In this document: positions 16,940-26,773 of the stretch, one piece after another | Layout of the letters: each line of letters starts with the position of its first letter | Numbering within the stretch: the stretch's first letter is position 1 | NCBI RefSeq assembly: GCF_900112305.1 | Contig: NZ_FOKT01000007.1 | Location: forward strand, 197,398 to 261,397 | Direction: 5' to 3' | Length of the DNA: 64,000 nucleotides | Origin: Microbulbifer thermotolerans | GTDB lineage: Bacteria; Pseudomonadota; Gammaproteobacteria; Pseudomonadales; Cellvibrionaceae | The notes under the pieces: generated by a model | What the model was told of the DNA's origin: nothing | Databases searched by the model: none | What the model saw: the letters and a program-made list of their open reading frames with translations, nothing else | Program-made: the position numbers and the translations under genes

Positions 16940-16955
16940 CCTATCACCTGAGCTT
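16940..16955. repeat. 16-bp fragment identical to the MITE interior
   Basis: CCTATCACCTGAGCTT is found here and inside MITE copies 1 (from about 5819) and 2 (from about 17157). It lies 60 bp left of MITE copy 2, with no terminal repeat nearby, so it looks like a scrap of an older or rearranged copy. Confidence 0.5.
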
Positions 16956-17014
16956 TATGTTTGCCTGCGAAATACTGGAGTGTCTCGGCAGCGAATTGCT
17001 TGGCGCTTCTCTAA

Positions 17015-17227
17015 GGAACCTCTGATTAATTCGCGTGGACACTATGGTAGCTTCCGGGGCGCTCAGGCAATAGGGCGGACATTTCGAAAACGCACGAGTA
17101 CTTCCTTGTAGCTCCGACGGATACATCCCTGTATCCGACGGTTTCAAAATGCCCGTCCTATCACCTGAGCTTCACATCCGCCCCCGAAGCGCCTCTGCCA
17201 CCAGAAAGTGACTTAATCAGAGGTTCC
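17015..17227. mobile_element. MITE-like element, copy 2 (213 bp), intact target duplication
   Basis: Left end GGAACCTCTGATTAATTC and right end ACTTAATCAGAGGTTCC are terminal inverted repeats. The exact 4-bp direct repeat CTAA flanks it (17011-17014 and 17228-17231). The interior holds a perfect hairpin CGGATACA-TCCC-TGTATCCG. It lies between the VOC gene and pntA and has no coding capacity. Confidence 0.88.
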
Positions 17228-17424
17228 CTAATTTTCGTAGGGGCTGTCTATACCCTATTTGTCTGTGCAAAAAATTAGACAAGTGGTTTCTTTTGCAACG
17301 TTCTTGCCGTAAAAAACATCGATTATTTCAGGCTAAGAACGTTATAGAAGAACTTAATCGCTGCTACCGCCCTCCGCCTCTTTTCATCTTGCGTCAGCAG
17401 GTTTACACTCGGCTTTCTTACCAA

Positions 17425-17437
17425 TTGGTCAGACCAA
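17425..17437. promoter_or_regulatory. Palindrome upstream of pntAB resembling a GntR-family (PdhR/FadR-type) operator
   Basis: TTGGTC-A-GACCAA is a perfect inverted repeat 69 bp before the pntA start. The pattern ATTGGTnnnACCAA is the known PdhR consensus, and TGGTnnnACCA is common to FadR-like GntR regulators. No such regulator gene is in the window. Assignment is by pattern only. Confidence 0.45.
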
Positions 17438-17505
17438 AAGTAACAGAGGTAACTATAGCGGTAGATTAGTTATCCAAATAACAGCAATTGTGAGGGAGCA
17501 TAGCG

Positions 17506-19053
17506 GTGATCATAGCCATTCCAAGAGAGACCGCACCAGGGGAGGCGCGTGTAGCGGCGACGCCTCAAAGTGTAAAGCGTTTGCGCGAACTGGGTTTTTC
17601 CGTCGTGGTGGAAAAGGGCGCCGGTACACGGGCCTCTTTTACTGATGAGGCCTATATAGAGGCCGGCGCCGAAGTTCGCGGGGATATCAAACAGTGTCTG
17701 GAGGGTGCCGGTTTGGTGCTTAAGGTTCAGGCACCTACGGACGAAGAACTGGCGCTGATTCCAGAAGGCGCAACCCTGGTCGCTTTTCTTAAACCGGCGC
17801 AGAACGCGGAGCTGCTGCAGAAACTGGCCGATAAAAAAATCAATGCTCTGGCTGTGGAATCCATTCCGAGGATTTCCCGCGCGCAGAAGATGGACGCGCT
17901 CAGCTCCATGGCCAATATTGCCGGCTACCGCGCGGTCATCGAGGCGGCACACAACTTCGGTCGCTTCTTTACCGGGCAGATTACCGCCGCTGGCAGGATA
18001 CCGCCGGCCAAGGTCTTGGTAATCGGTGCCGGTGTTGCCGGCCTGTCCGCGATCGGCACTGCCAAGAGCATGGGCGCCGTAGTGCGTGCTTTTGACACCC
18101 GCGCCGAGGTGCGCGAGCAGGTGGAATCCATGGGTGCCGAGTTCCTCACTGTGGATATCGAGGAAGAGGGTTCGGGTACTGGCGGCTACGCCAAGGAAAT
18201 GTCCAAGGAGTTTATCGAAGCGGAAATGGCGCTTTTCCGCGAACAGGCAAAGGAAGTGGATATCGTCATTACCACCGCGCTGATTCCCGGCAAGCCCGCG
18301 CCCAAACTGTGGCTCGCCGATATGGTCGACAGTATGGCCGAGGGCTCAGTGGTGGTGGATTTGGCTGCTGAGATGGGCGGCAACTGTGATTACACCGTGG
18401 CCGATGAGAAGGTCGTCAAAAACGGTGTGACCATTATCGGCTACACCAATTTGCCGAGCCGTGCCGCCACCCAATCCTCCAGTCTCTACGCTACTAACCT
18501 GGCGCACTTGCTGAGCGATCTCACCCCGGAAAAAAACGGCGAGATCAATATCAACTTTGACGACGAGGTTATTCGCGGTGCCACTGTGGTCAAGAGTGGT
18601 GAGATCACCTGGCCGCCGCCCCCGCCGAAAATTACCGCGCAGCCAAAACCGGTAGAAAAGAAACCTGAACCGCAGGTGGCAGTGGAGGCGGAAAAACCGA
18701 AGAAGAAATCGCCGCTTTCCATTCTGGCGTTCTGGGCGGTGGCCGGTGCCCTGCTACTGTGGCTTGGCCGCGTGGCGCCGGCGGAGTTTGTATCCCATTT
18801 CACCGTTTTTGTACTGTCGATTTTCGTCGGCTGGCAGGTGATCTGGAATGTGACCCACGCATTGCACACGCCGCTGATGAGTGTAACCAACGCGATCTCC
18901 GGTATCGTCATTGTCGGCGCGCTGTTACAGGTCGGCGCGACGGGTTCGTGGTTGGTGACACTGCTGGCGTTTGTCGGTGTTCTGGTGGCCAGTATCAATA
19001 TCTTTGGTGGCTTTTTTGTCACCTATCGCATGCTGAAAATGTTCCGGCGCTAA
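17506..19053 (+). CDS. pntA: NAD(P) transhydrogenase alpha subunit
   Basis: PntA with PntB forms the proton-translocating transhydrogenase of the inner membrane, passing hydride between NADH and NADP+. The 515-aa protein starts [20 protein letters not shown] and has the NAD-binding fold ([20 protein letters not shown], then [14 protein letters not shown]), GRIPPAK before it, a Pro/Lys-rich linker (about 365-405), and three or four C-terminal membrane helices. This is the fused enterobacterial-type alpha subunit (E. coli 510 aa). The start is GTG 17506 with GAGGGAG upstream. pntB follows after 15 bp. Confidence 0.95.
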   Translation: MIIAIPRETAPGEARVAATPQSVKRLRELGFSVVVEKGAGTRASFTDEAYIEAGAEVRGDIKQCLEGAGLVLKVQAPTDEELALIPEGATLVAFLKPAQNAELLQKLADKKINALAVESIPRISRAQKMDALSSMANIAGYRAVIEAAHNFGRFFTGQITAAGRIPPAKVLVIGAGVAGLSAIGTAKSMGAVVRAFDTRAEVREQVESMGAEFLTVDIEEEGSGTGGYAKEMSKEFIEAEMALFREQAKEVDIVITTALIPGKPAPKLWLADMVDSMAEGSVVVDLAAEMGGNCDYTVADEKVVKNGVTIIGYTNLPSRAATQSSSLYATNLAHLLSDLTPEKNGEININFDDEVIRGATVVKSGEITWPPPPPKITAQPKPVEKKPEPQVAVEAEKPKKKSPLSILAFWAVAGALLLWLGRVAPAEFVSHFTVFVLSIFVGWQVIWNVTHALHTPLMSVTNAISGIVIVGALLQVGATGSWLVTLLAFVGVLVASINIFGGFFVTYRMLKMFRR

Positions 19054-19068
19054 GGGAGGAGAAAAGTG

Positions 19069-20487
19069 ATGAACGGTATGATTTCCATGGCTTATCTCTT
19101 CTCCGCGGTGATGTTTATTCTCAGCCTCGGGGGCCTCTCCAGCCACGAAACCGCGCGGCGCGGCAACCTATACGGCATGGTGGGGATGATTGTGGCCATC
19201 GGGGCCACTGTGGCCGGTATCGCCGCTGGCGCTTATTGGCTGGTGGCCATCGCCATGGCAGTGGGAGCGGTAATTGGCCTCACACTGGCCAAGCGCGTGG
19301 CCATGACACAGATGCCGCAGATGGTGGCGTTGCTGCACAGTTTTGTCGGGCTGGCCGCGGTGCTGATCGGTTGGGGCGGCTTTCTGGATCCGCGGGTATC
19401 CCTGACTGGCGCCGCGCACTTGGTACATAACACCGAGATCTATCTGGGGATCTTTATCGGGGCAATTACACTGACCGGTTCTCTGGTGGCTTTCGGGAAA
19501 TTGCAGGGATTGATTTCCGGCAAGCCGTTGATGCTGCCCGCGCGCCACTGGCTGAATCTGGCCGCGATTCTCGCCTGTGTGGTCTTGGGTGCACTGTTTA
19601 TTCCCTCTGATCTCAATCCGGGCACGGTGATCAATCTGTTGATCATGACCTCCATTGCCCTGCTGCTCGGCATCCACCTGATTGCGGCGATCGGCGGCGC
19701 CGATATGCCAGTGGTGATCTCGATGCTGAACAGCTACTCCGGATGGGCGGCCGCGGCCACCGGCTTTATGCTCAGCAATGATCTGTTGATTGTGGTTGGC
19801 GCTCTGGTCGGCTCCTCCGGTGCCATCCTCAGTTACATCATGTGTCGCGGCATGAACCGCTCTTTTATCAGCGTAATTTTGGGCGGTTTTGGCTCCGATG
19901 GTGGCGAAGTGGCCGAGGGCGAGATAGAAGGCGAGGCAGTGGCGACCAGTTACGACGAACTGGCAGCGGACCTGGAAAGCGCGCGCAGCGTCATCATAGT
20001 GCCCGGTTTTGGTATGGCCGTGGCCCACGCGCAGCAGGCGGTCAGCGATCTGACCGACAGGCTGCGCAAGCAGGGCAAGACAGTGCGTTTCGGTATACAC
20101 CCGGTGGCGGGCCGCCTGCCCGGGCACATGAATGTACTGCTGGCGGAGGCCAACGTGCCCTACGATATCGTTCTGGAAATGGAAGAAATCAACGATGACT
20201 TCCCCGATACCGATCTGGTGCTGGTAATCGGAGCCAACGATACCGTTAACCCGGACGCAGTGGAAAAGCCCGGATCTCCTATCGCCGGCATGCCGGTATT
20301 GGAGGTGTGGAAGGCCGGCAAGGTGGTGATCCTGAAACGCTCCATGGCTTCCGGTTACGCGGGCGTCGCCAACCCGCTGTTTTACAAGGAAAATGCGCGC
20401 ATGTTGTTCGGTGATGCCAAGGAGAGCCTGCAGGCCGTGCTGGCAAAACTGAGCAAGGCCGGGCAGCCGGTTGCGGCTGAGGCGTAG
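19069..20487 (+). CDS. pntB: NAD(P) transhydrogenase beta subunit
   Basis: The 472-aa protein has about eight to nine N-terminal membrane helices ([12 protein letters not shown] in the first loop is conserved) and a C-terminal NADP(H)-binding domain ([65 protein letters not shown]). ATG 19069 is favoured over GTG 19066 because GGAGGAG ends about 7 bases before it. It is co-transcribed with pntA. Confidence 0.95.
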   Translation: MNGMISMAYLFSAVMFILSLGGLSSHETARRGNLYGMVGMIVAIGATVAGIAAGAYWLVAIAMAVGAVIGLTLAKRVAMTQMPQMVALLHSFVGLAAVLIGWGGFLDPRVSLTGAAHLVHNTEIYLGIFIGAITLTGSLVAFGKLQGLISGKPLMLPARHWLNLAAILACVVLGALFIPSDLNPGTVINLLIMTSIALLLGIHLIAAIGGADMPVVISMLNSYSGWAAAATGFMLSNDLLIVVGALVGSSGAILSYIMCRGMNRSFISVILGGFGSDGGEVAEGEIEGEAVATSYDELAADLESARSVIIVPGFGMAVAHAQQAVSDLTDRLRKQGKTVRFGIHPVAGRLPGHMNVLLAEANVPYDIVLEMEEINDDFPDTDLVLVIGANDTVNPDAVEKPGSPIAGMPVLEVWKAGKVVILKRSMASGYAGVANPLFYKENARMLFGDAKESLQAVLAKLSKAGQPVAAEA

Positions 20488-20587
20488 TTCACAGATCACA
20501 CCAAGCCACATGTGTTCTGTCGAACAAAACCGTTGGCGGTGATAACCTCTTTGGCTCCAATAACATATAAAACAAGGAGCTTGTTGT

Positions 20588-22117
20588 ATGGGGGGGACCC
20601 GCCGACATCTATTTATATGCGTTTTCCTCACCCTCAGTGCGATCCAGCTCTCCGCCTGTAGTAGCGGCGGAGGCGGTGGGGATGACGCAGGGCATGATGA
20701 CCAGCCCTCCGCTTGGCAGCCAGGTGTTTTCTTGCCGTCGGATGAGTTCGCCAACCAGTGCAGTTCGGCACTGTGGGAAAACAATTGGCTGCGTTCATGG
20801 AGTCACGAGACTTATCTCTGGTACGACGAGATAGAAGATCGGGACCCGGCTGGCTATGCAGATCCCACCGAGTATTTTGCGCTGCTTAAAACCGAGGGGT
20901 ATACACCTTCCGGCAGCAAAAAAGACAATTTCCATTACTCAATGCCTACGGCCGAATGGAACCAGCAATCCGAGTCTGGCGTCTCTGTGGGGTACGGCTT
21001 TCAATGGGCGGTGTTCAACAGCAACCCCGAGCAGGTGTATGCCGCTTATAGCGACAGTGAAGAGTGGCCCGCCGAGGTGGCGCGGGGTATGCGCGTGGTA
21101 CGTATTGGCGATGTCTATATGTCGCAGGTGAGTTCCCAGGCGGATATCGACTTTATCAACAATGCCCTCTGGCCATCCGCCGCGGGGGACACTCACGAAT
21201 TTGAATTCGAACGCGGGGACGGGACGCTTTATACCGTCGAACTGACAGCGGCCAATGTAGTGTCAGACCCAGTGCCTAAGGTAGATGTGCTTGAAGGCTC
21301 CGGCGGTGAGCGGGTGGGCTATCTGCTGTTCAACGATCATATCGGCACTGCGGAGAAAGCCCTGCGCGATGCGGTCACGCAATTGCGGCAACAAAGCATA
21401 GACGAGTTGGTACTGGATCTGCGTTACAACGGTGGCGGATATCTGGCCATCGCCAGTCAGCTCGCCTATATGATCGCGGGGCCCGAGCGCACCGAGGGCA
21501 AAACTTTTGAACTGATGCAGTTCAACGACCAGCATCCCACCCACGACCCGGTTACCGGTGAGCCGCTGGAGCCGATTCCCTTTATTGATGTGACTCTGGG
21601 CGAGTGGGAACTGCCGGGCAATCAGTCGCTGCCGAGCCTGAACCTGGAGCGGGTTTTTGTGCTCGCCGGCCCCAATACCTGTTCTGCCAGCGAGGCGATT
21701 ATCAACAGTCTGCGTGGCGTGAATGTGAAAGTGGTGTTAATCGGCTCTCAGACCTGCGGCAAGCCCTATGGCTTTTATCCCACCGATAACTGTGGCACCA
21801 CTTGGTTTACTATCCAGTTCAAGGGGGTCAACGACAAGGGCTTCGGTGAATACTCCGACGGTTTCGCGCCGAGTAGTTATGACGATGGCTATGCACTGGT
21901 GAAGGGCTGTGAGGTTGCCGACGACTTCTCACATCCCCTGGGCGACGAGAACGAAGGCCGCCTGGCAGTGGCGCTGAACTATATTGCCGATGGTCAGTGT
22001 GAAACCTCCGCCGCTGCGGGCTTTGTCGCCCAGCCGCAATTGGGCGTGATGTTCTCGGACGGCAAGGTAGTCAAACCCGCTTGGCGGCAAAACCGTATTG
22101 TGACCCTTGGTAGGTGA
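20588..22117 (+). CDS. S41-family (C-terminal-processing type) peptidase lipoprotein
   Basis: The 509-aa protein begins with a lipoprotein signal (lipobox LSAC) and a Gly/Ser/Asp linker. A PDZ-like region is only loosely visible (about 130-220: GVSVGYGFQW, ARGMRVVRIGDV). The S41 core follows: VLDLRYNGGGYLAIASQLAY, then NTCSASEAIINSLRG with nucleophile Ser366, and SQTCGKPYGF with Lys392, the expected Ser/Lys dyad. Several Cys (e.g. TCSASE, TCGK, NCG) could form disulphides, which suits a periplasmic or surface enzyme. A 127-aa lipoprotein follows directly. The substrate is unknown. Confidence 0.85.
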   Translation: MGGTRRHLFICVFLTLSAIQLSACSSGGGGGDDAGHDDQPSAWQPGVFLPSDEFANQCSSALWENNWLRSWSHETYLWYDEIEDRDPAGYADPTEYFALLKTEGYTPSGSKKDNFHYSMPTAEWNQQSESGVSVGYGFQWAVFNSNPEQVYAAYSDSEEWPAEVARGMRVVRIGDVYMSQVSSQADIDFINNALWPSAAGDTHEFEFERGDGTLYTVELTAANVVSDPVPKVDVLEGSGGERVGYLLFNDHIGTAEKALRDAVTQLRQQSIDELVLDLRYNGGGYLAIASQLAYMIAGPERTEGKTFELMQFNDQHPTHDPVTGEPLEPIPFIDVTLGEWELPGNQSLPSLNLERVFVLAGPNTCSASEAIINSLRGVNVKVVLIGSQTCGKPYGFYPTDNCGTTWFTIQFKGVNDKGFGEYSDGFAPSSYDDGYALVKGCEVADDFSHPLGDENEGRLAVALNYIADGQCETSAAAGFVAQPQLGVMFSDGKVVKPAWRQNRIVTLGR

Positions 22118-22121
22118 GTCT

Positions 22122-22505
22122 ATGAAAAAAGCCAATTGGGCAATTTTGCCGCTGGTGTTATCGCTCGGAGCCTGTAGCTCGCCCCCAGCGGTGGGTGACG
22201 ATACGCCCGCGCTCCTGGCCGCCGCCACGCCGGAGGCTCGCGAAGAGCTGCAGCGCCTGGTCAGTGAGGCATTGGGCGGTGCCGATGTGGTCCTGTCGAA
22301 AGAGGTGTTGACGCGGGAGAGTGCGCTCATTATCGAGCGCAATCCTCCGCAAGACTTGCGTCAACGCCCTTTGCAGGGGCGTAATCTGGAGTCGCCGGAA
22401 AAATTCCGCCTATTGCTTAGCGGCGGCAGATGTTGGCTTGAGCGGGCAAAGAATGGGCAGCGTTGGGAACTGCTGAAAGCGGAGTGTGTGCCTGCCTCGG
22501 GCTGA
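22122..22505 (+). CDS. Small lipoprotein of unknown function
   Basis: ATG 22122 starts MKKANWAILPLVLSLGAC, a clear lipoprotein signal with lipobox LGAC. The remaining 108 residues have a helical stretch (TPEAREELQRLVSEALGGAD) and a C-terminal strand-rich part with two Cys (GGRCWLERA, KAECVPA) that may pair. It starts 4 bp after the S41 peptidase stop, so both are likely one operon. It could be a partner or inhibitor of the peptidase, but that is only context. Confidence 0.75.
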   Translation: MKKANWAILPLVLSLGACSSPPAVGDDTPALLAAATPEAREELQRLVSEALGGADVVLSKEVLTRESALIIERNPPQDLRQRPLQGRNLESPEKFRLLLSGGRCWLERAKNGQRWELLKAECVPASG

Positions 22506-22580
22506 AAGTCGCCCGGCTTCGCCGTCTCCCAGTGGCGTCAGTCTAGGCGCGAGCTGGGAAGCGGCGGGGGAGGCAATCAG

Positions 22581-22883
22581 TCAACGCAGCAGGTTGGACA
22601 GGCGAGGATCGGGCTTTTCCGCCTGGCGGTAGATCAGCGCTATTTTGCCGATTTCCTGCACCAACTCGGCGCCGCTCTGCTCGCAGAGCTGGCCGATAAC
22701 CTGGTGGCGCAGTTCCCTGTCCGCGATCATCAGCTTGACCTTGATCAGTTCGTGGTCCTCCAGCGCCCGGTTCAGCTCCTCCATGACGCCCTCACTGAGT
22801 CCCTTGCCAGCGACGGTGACCACCGGTTTGAGATTGTGGCCCAGGCTGCGCAGGGCTTTTTTGCGGTCGGGGGTTAAAGGCAT
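22581..22883 (-). CDS. yhbY: Ribosome-associated CRM-domain RNA-binding protein YhbY
   Basis: The 100-aa protein is a single CRM domain: LTPDRKKALRSLGHNLKPVV, then TVAGKGLSEGVMEELNRALE, DHELIKVKL and the GxxG-like end. E. coli YhbY associates with pre-50S particles. The gene is divergent from rlmE, which is the usual gammaproteobacterial arrangement. Confidence 0.93.
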   Translation of the reverse strand: MPLTPDRKKALRSLGHNLKPVVTVAGKGLSEGVMEELNRALEDHELIKVKLMIADRELRHQVIGQLCEQSGAELVQEIGKIALIYRQAEKPDPRLSNLLR

Positions 22884-22911
22884 ACAATACTCCGATATTC
22901 GATATCAATTG

Positions 22912-22977
22912 TAGGAGCGGCCCGGAGCTGTGATCTCACCGGTAACCGGTACTGATCACGGCCCCGGGCCGCCCCTA
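22912..22977. repeat. Long imperfect palindrome (REP-like) between yhbY and rlmE
   Basis: TAGGAGCGGCCCGG (from 22912) through GTGATC pairs with GATCACGGCCCCGGGCCGCCCCTA (ending 22977): 24-base arms differing at only three positions, all of which allow G-U pairs in RNA. The loop contains ACCGGTAACCGGT. The TAGGAGCGGC opening resembles pseudomonad REP elements. It occupies most of the divergent promoter gap. Confidence 0.6.
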
Positions 22978-23005
22978 TGAAAAAACTTAGGAAGTATTCT
23001 ACCCG

Positions 23006-23626
23006 ATGGGCCGATCCAAAAGCAGCCACCGCTGGTTGCGTGAACATTTTAATGACCAGTACGTCAAACAATCCCAGAAGGAGGGTTACCGCTCCCGCGC
23101 CAGCTACAAGCTGCTGGAACTGCAGAAAAAAGACCGGCTGTTCAAACCCGGTATGACCGTCGTGGACCTGGGAGCGGCACCGGGTGGCTGGTCCCAGGTG
23201 GCGGCGGAGCTGGTGGGGCACAAGGGCAGGGTACTGGCCTCTGACATTCTGCCGATGGATGCGCTGCCGGGCGTCGAGTTCGTGCAGGGGGATTTTACCG
23301 AGGAGTCGGTACTCAACCAGCTGCTGGATTGCCTCGGCGACGACAAGGCAGACCTTGTGATTTCGGATATGGCCCCCAATATGAGTGGAGTGCGCGATGT
23401 GGATCAGCCGGCCTCCATGTATCTGGTGGAACTAGCGGTGGATATGGCGCGCCAAGTACTGAAGCCCGGCGGCGTATTCGTTGCCAAGGTGTTCCAGGGC
23501 GAGGGGTTTGATCAGCTGATCCGAGACCTGCGCGGCAGCTACAACAGTGTTGTCACCCGTAAGCCCGATGCGTCCAGACCCCGCTCGCGCGAGGTCTATG
23601 TGGTGGCGCGGGGCTTCAAAGGCTGA
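23006..23626 (+). CDS. rlmE: 23S rRNA 2'-O-methyltransferase RlmE (FtsJ/RrmJ)
   Basis: The 206-aa protein has the AdoMet motif [15 protein letters not shown] (about residues 53-67), the conserved start [20 protein letters not shown] and [14 protein letters not shown] with the catalytic Lys, [13 protein letters not shown] with the catalytic Asp, and [10 protein letters not shown] with the second Lys. RlmE methylates U2552 of 23S rRNA late in 50S assembly. It precedes ftsH, as in E. coli. Confidence 0.96.
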   Translation: MGRSKSSHRWLREHFNDQYVKQSQKEGYRSRASYKLLELQKKDRLFKPGMTVVDLGAAPGGWSQVAAELVGHKGRVLASDILPMDALPGVEFVQGDFTEESVLNQLLDCLGDDKADLVISDMAPNMSGVRDVDQPASMYLVELAVDMARQVLKPGGVFVAKVFQGEGFDQLIRDLRGSYNSVVTRKPDASRPRSREVYVVARGFKG

Positions 23627-23657
23627 TAAAAACGCCAGTGTGGTATCCGGGTCATTT

Positions 23658-23685
23658 CTGACCAATGCCCCTGATATGGTATAAG
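23658..23685 (+). promoter_or_regulatory. Candidate ftsH promoter
   Basis: CTGACC (23658-23663) and TATAAG (23680-23685) are 16 bp apart, about 97 bp before the ftsH start. The overlapping CCCCTGAT at 23668-23675 recalls the -10 of heat-shock promoters, but no matching -35 is clear. Confidence 0.35.
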
Positions 23686-23781
23686 CATGATCCGCGCCGC
23701 GGCATCTGTGCCGGGTCGCGGGGATTCCAGGCTAGACTGGTGTGAACGGATTTTGAGAGCGAAAGCGAGAGGGCTATCCCT

Positions 23782-25692
23782 TTGAATGACATGGCAAAAA
23801 ACCTTGTACTGTGGTTAATCATCGCGGCGGTACTGCTGATGGTGTTCCAGAACTTTAAACCGCAGTCACGGGACGAGGCCCTCAGCTATTCCGACTTTGT
23901 CCAGGATGTGCAGTCGGGCCAGGTGAAGAGCGTGGTTGTGGACGGTCTGGTCATTACCGGTGAAAAGGCCGATGGCAGCCGCTTCAAGACCATACAGCCG
24001 CAGATCATTGATGATGAACTGACCAACGAGCTGGTGCGCAGCAATGTGCAGTTTGTCGGACGGGAGCCGGAATCTCCCAGCATCTGGCAGCAGCTGCTGG
24101 TGGCCAGCTTCCCGATTTTGATCATTATCGCGGTCTTTATGTTTTTCATGCGCCAGATGCAGGGCGGTGCCGGTGGTCGTTCCGGCCCTATGGCTTTCGG
24201 TAAAAGCAAGGCGCGCCTACTGGGCGAGGATCAGATCAAAACCACCTTTGCCGATGTGGCGGGTGTGGATGAGGCCAAGGAAGAAGTTCAGGAGCTGGTG
24301 GAGTTTCTGCGCGATCCATCCAAATTCCAGCGCCTGGGCGGCAATATTCCCCGCGGTGTGCTGATGTGTGGACCGCCCGGTACCGGTAAGACATTGCTCG
24401 CCAAAGCGATTGCCGGTGAGGCCAAAGTGCCCTTCTTCTCCATTTCCGGTTCCGATTTTGTGGAAATGTTTGTCGGCGTGGGTGCTTCCCGTGTCCGCGA
24501 CATGTTCGAGCAAGCCAAGAAGCAAGCTCCTTGCATCATCTTTATTGACGAAATCGATGCTGTGGGTCGCCACCGGGGAGCCGGTGTTGGCGGAGGACAC
24601 GACGAGCGCGAGCAAACCTTGAACCAATTGCTGGTGGAAATGGACGGCTTTGAGGGCAACGAAGGTGTCATCGTCATCGCCGCCACCAACCGTCCGGATG
24701 TGCTCGACAACGCGCTGCTGCGCCCGGGGCGCTTCGACCGCCAGGTGTTCGTCGGCCTGCCGGATATTCGCGGCCGCGAGCAGATTCTCAAGGTGCATAT
24801 GCGCAAAGTGCCGCTGGATGACAAGGTAAATCCCCAGACGATCGCGCGCGGCACTCCGGGCTTTTCCGGCGCTGACCTGGCCAACCTGGTCAATGAGGCG
24901 GCTCTCTTCGCCGCCCGCGCCAACAAGCGCGTGGTGACCATGGATGATTTCGAGCGCGCCCGCGACAAGATCATGATGGGTGCCGAGCGCAAATCCATGG
25001 TGATGAACGAGAAGGAGAAGGTGAATACCGCCTATCACGAGGCGGGGCACGCAATTGTTGGCCGGCTGATGCCGGAGCACGATCCGGTGCACAAAGTCAC
25101 CATTATCCCCCGTGGCCGCGCCCTTGGCGTAACCCAGTTCCTGCCGGAGGAGGATAAGTACAGCCTGTCACGGAGGGCCATTGTCAGCCAGATCTGTTCT
25201 CTGTTTGGCGGCCGCATTGCCGAGGAAATGACGCTTGGGGCCGAGGGGATTACCACTGGTGCCTCCAACGATATTGAGAGGGCCACTCAGCTGGCACGCA
25301 ATATGGTGACCAAGTGGGGGCTGTCAGAAAAACTGGGCCCGCTGCACTACGGCGAGGATGAGAGCGGTCAGCCAGGGCAGGGCAATCCCGTATCCGGCAA
25401 AACCTCCGCCGAGATAGATGCGGAAGTGCGCCGTATCATCGACGACTGCTACAGCCGTGCCAAGAAAATCCTGGAGGAGAACCGAGATATTCTTGAGGCG
25501 ATGAAAGATGCTCTGATGGAATACGAAACGCTGGATGCGGAGCAAGTGGACGACTTGATGGCACGGCGCAAAGTGCGTCCGCCCCACGATTGGCACGACA
25601 GCGATTTCGGCTCCGGTGGTGGCAAGCCCAGCGGTGAAGCCGGTAGCGATGAGGCAGAAAAACCCATCGGCGGGCCGGTGTCCGGGCACTGA
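23782..25692 (+). CDS. ftsH: ATP-dependent zinc metalloprotease FtsH
   Basis: FtsH is a hexameric inner-membrane AAA+ protease that degrades misfolded membrane proteins, and LpxC and sigma-32 in E. coli. It has TM1 (about 7-23), a small periplasmic domain, TM2 (about 108-125), Walker A GPPGTGKT (from residue 197), Walker [11 protein letters not shown], the [23 protein letters not shown], and the zinc site HEAGH (from residue 419). The start is best as TTG 23782, eight bases after GAGAGGG; ATG 23791 (MAKNLVLW, the E. coli-like N terminus) is too far from that site. Length (636 aa) is normal. Confidence 0.96.
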   Translation: MNDMAKNLVLWLIIAAVLLMVFQNFKPQSRDEALSYSDFVQDVQSGQVKSVVVDGLVITGEKADGSRFKTIQPQIIDDELTNELVRSNVQFVGREPESPSIWQQLLVASFPILIIIAVFMFFMRQMQGGAGGRSGPMAFGKSKARLLGEDQIKTTFADVAGVDEAKEEVQELVEFLRDPSKFQRLGGNIPRGVLMCGPPGTGKTLLAKAIAGEAKVPFFSISGSDFVEMFVGVGASRVRDMFEQAKKQAPCIIFIDEIDAVGRHRGAGVGGGHDEREQTLNQLLVEMDGFEGNEGVIVIAATNRPDVLDNALLRPGRFDRQVFVGLPDIRGREQILKVHMRKVPLDDKVNPQTIARGTPGFSGADLANLVNEAALFAARANKRVVTMDDFERARDKIMMGAERKSMVMNEKEKVNTAYHEAGHAIVGRLMPEHDPVHKVTIIPRGRALGVTQFLPEEDKYSLSRRAIVSQICSLFGGRIAEEMTLGAEGITTGASNDIERATQLARNMVTKWGLSEKLGPLHYGEDESGQPGQGNPVSGKTSAEIDAEVRRIIDDCYSRAKKILEENRDILEAMKDALMEYETLDAEQVDDLMARRKVRPPHDWHDSDFGSGGGKPSGEAGSDEAEKPIGGPVSGH

Positions 25693-25722
25693 TTACACCC
25701 TGGCTTCCAGAGTTTTGAGTAA

Positions 25723-25754
25723 CAGCCCCTCTTCCGGTGACGGTGGAGGGGCTG
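25723..25754 (+). terminator. Terminator-like hairpin after ftsH
   Basis: CAGCCCCTC (25723-25731) pairs with GAGGGGCTG (25746-25754). The tail AGTCGTTATTT is only partly T-rich, so read-through into folP is likely. Confidence 0.5.
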
Positions 25755-25793
25755 AGTCGTTATTTCCCCAATACACACCGATAATAACTCCCC

Positions 25794-26648
25794 ATGCAAT
25801 TAGTCTGTGGCAAACATACCCTGGATCTGACCAACCCGGTCGTCATGGGCATTCTCAATACCACGCCCGATTCTTTTTCCGATGGTGGTAACTGCTACTC
25901 CGCCGGTTCACTGGACTTGGATCTTGCGCTGCGGCGTGCGGAGCAAATGTTGCGAGAAGGCGCGGCCATTATCGATGTCGGCGGTGAGTCCACCCGCCCG
26001 GGGGCGCTCCCTGTCGGCGCGCAAGAAGAATTGGATCGGGTGTTGCCGGTAGTTGAGGCCATCAACAACAGATTTGACGTGGTGATATCCGTAGACACCA
26101 GCACGCCCTCGGTAATGACGGCAGCGGCTGCCGCCGGTGCCGGATTAATCAATGATGTGCGCGCACTAGAGCGTCCCGGTGCACTCGAGGCTGCTGCCGC
26201 AAGCGGTCTGCCTGTATGTCTGATGCATATGCAGGGACAACCGGGAGATATGCAACTGGCGCCGCATTACGAAGATGTAGTGCGTGAGGTGGGTACTTAC
26301 TTCAGTGCGCGAATGCGGGCCTGTGAGGCGGCGGGTATTCCCCGCGAGCGCGTGATTCTCGACCCGGGCTTTGGTTTTGGCAAAGACGACAATCATCACT
26401 TGGCGCTGATGCGCAATCTCGCGGCCCTGGCGCCGCCGGATGTCCCGCTGTTGGTGGGGGTGTCGCGCAAGTCGATGATCGGCCGGTTGTTGAACCGGGA
26501 GCTTCACGAACGCTTGCCCGGGAGCCTGGCCCTGGCCATGCTCGCCGCGGAGCGCGGAGCGAAGATACTGCGCGTGCATGATGTCGCCGCAACGGTGGAC
26601 GTTCTGCGGATGTGGGCGATTGTCGAAGGTGGGGCACTTTCTTCCTGA
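25794..26648 (+). CDS. folP: Dihydropteroate synthase
   Basis: The enzyme joins p-aminobenzoate to dihydropterin pyrophosphate in folate synthesis and is the sulfonamide target. The 284-aa protein has VMGILNTTPDSFSDGGNCY (pterin/sulfa loop 1), IIDVGGESTRPGA (loop 2), LINDVRAL, ILDPGFGFGK and GVSRKSMIG. ATG 25794 has a weak ribosome site. The order ftsH-folP-glmM is the conserved gammaproteobacterial one. Confidence 0.96.
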   Translation: MQLVCGKHTLDLTNPVVMGILNTTPDSFSDGGNCYSAGSLDLDLALRRAEQMLREGAAIIDVGGESTRPGALPVGAQEELDRVLPVVEAINNRFDVVISVDTSTPSVMTAAAAAGAGLINDVRALERPGALEAAAASGLPVCLMHMQGQPGDMQLAPHYEDVVREVGTYFSARMRACEAAGIPRERVILDPGFGFGKDDNHHLALMRNLAALAPPDVPLLVGVSRKSMIGRLLNRELHERLPGSLALAMLAAERGAKILRVHDVAATVDVLRMWAIVEGGALSS

Positions 26649-26737
26649 ATGCGGTGCGCCCGCTGCAGTGATCTCGTGCCCCCGGCAGAGTTTCCGCGGT
26701 GGCCAGGGGGCGCTTTGAATCCGAACTTGTATAGACC

Positions 26738-26755
26738 GCCCCACCTTTTTGGGGC
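26738..26755 (+). terminator. Short GC hairpin just before glmM
   Basis: GCCCC (26738-26742) and GGGGC (26751-26755) flank a loop ACCTTTTT, followed by TGGTTTTAAGG, only about 18 bp before the glmM ATG. It may be a weak folP terminator or an attenuator; the stem is short. Confidence 0.3.
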
Positions 26756-26773
26756 TGGTTTTAAGGAAAATAA

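Noticed and set aside
19168..20784. 538-codon open frame on the minus strand
   Set aside because: Antisense to pntB and the start of the S41 gene; His/Gln-rich shadow composition and no motif.
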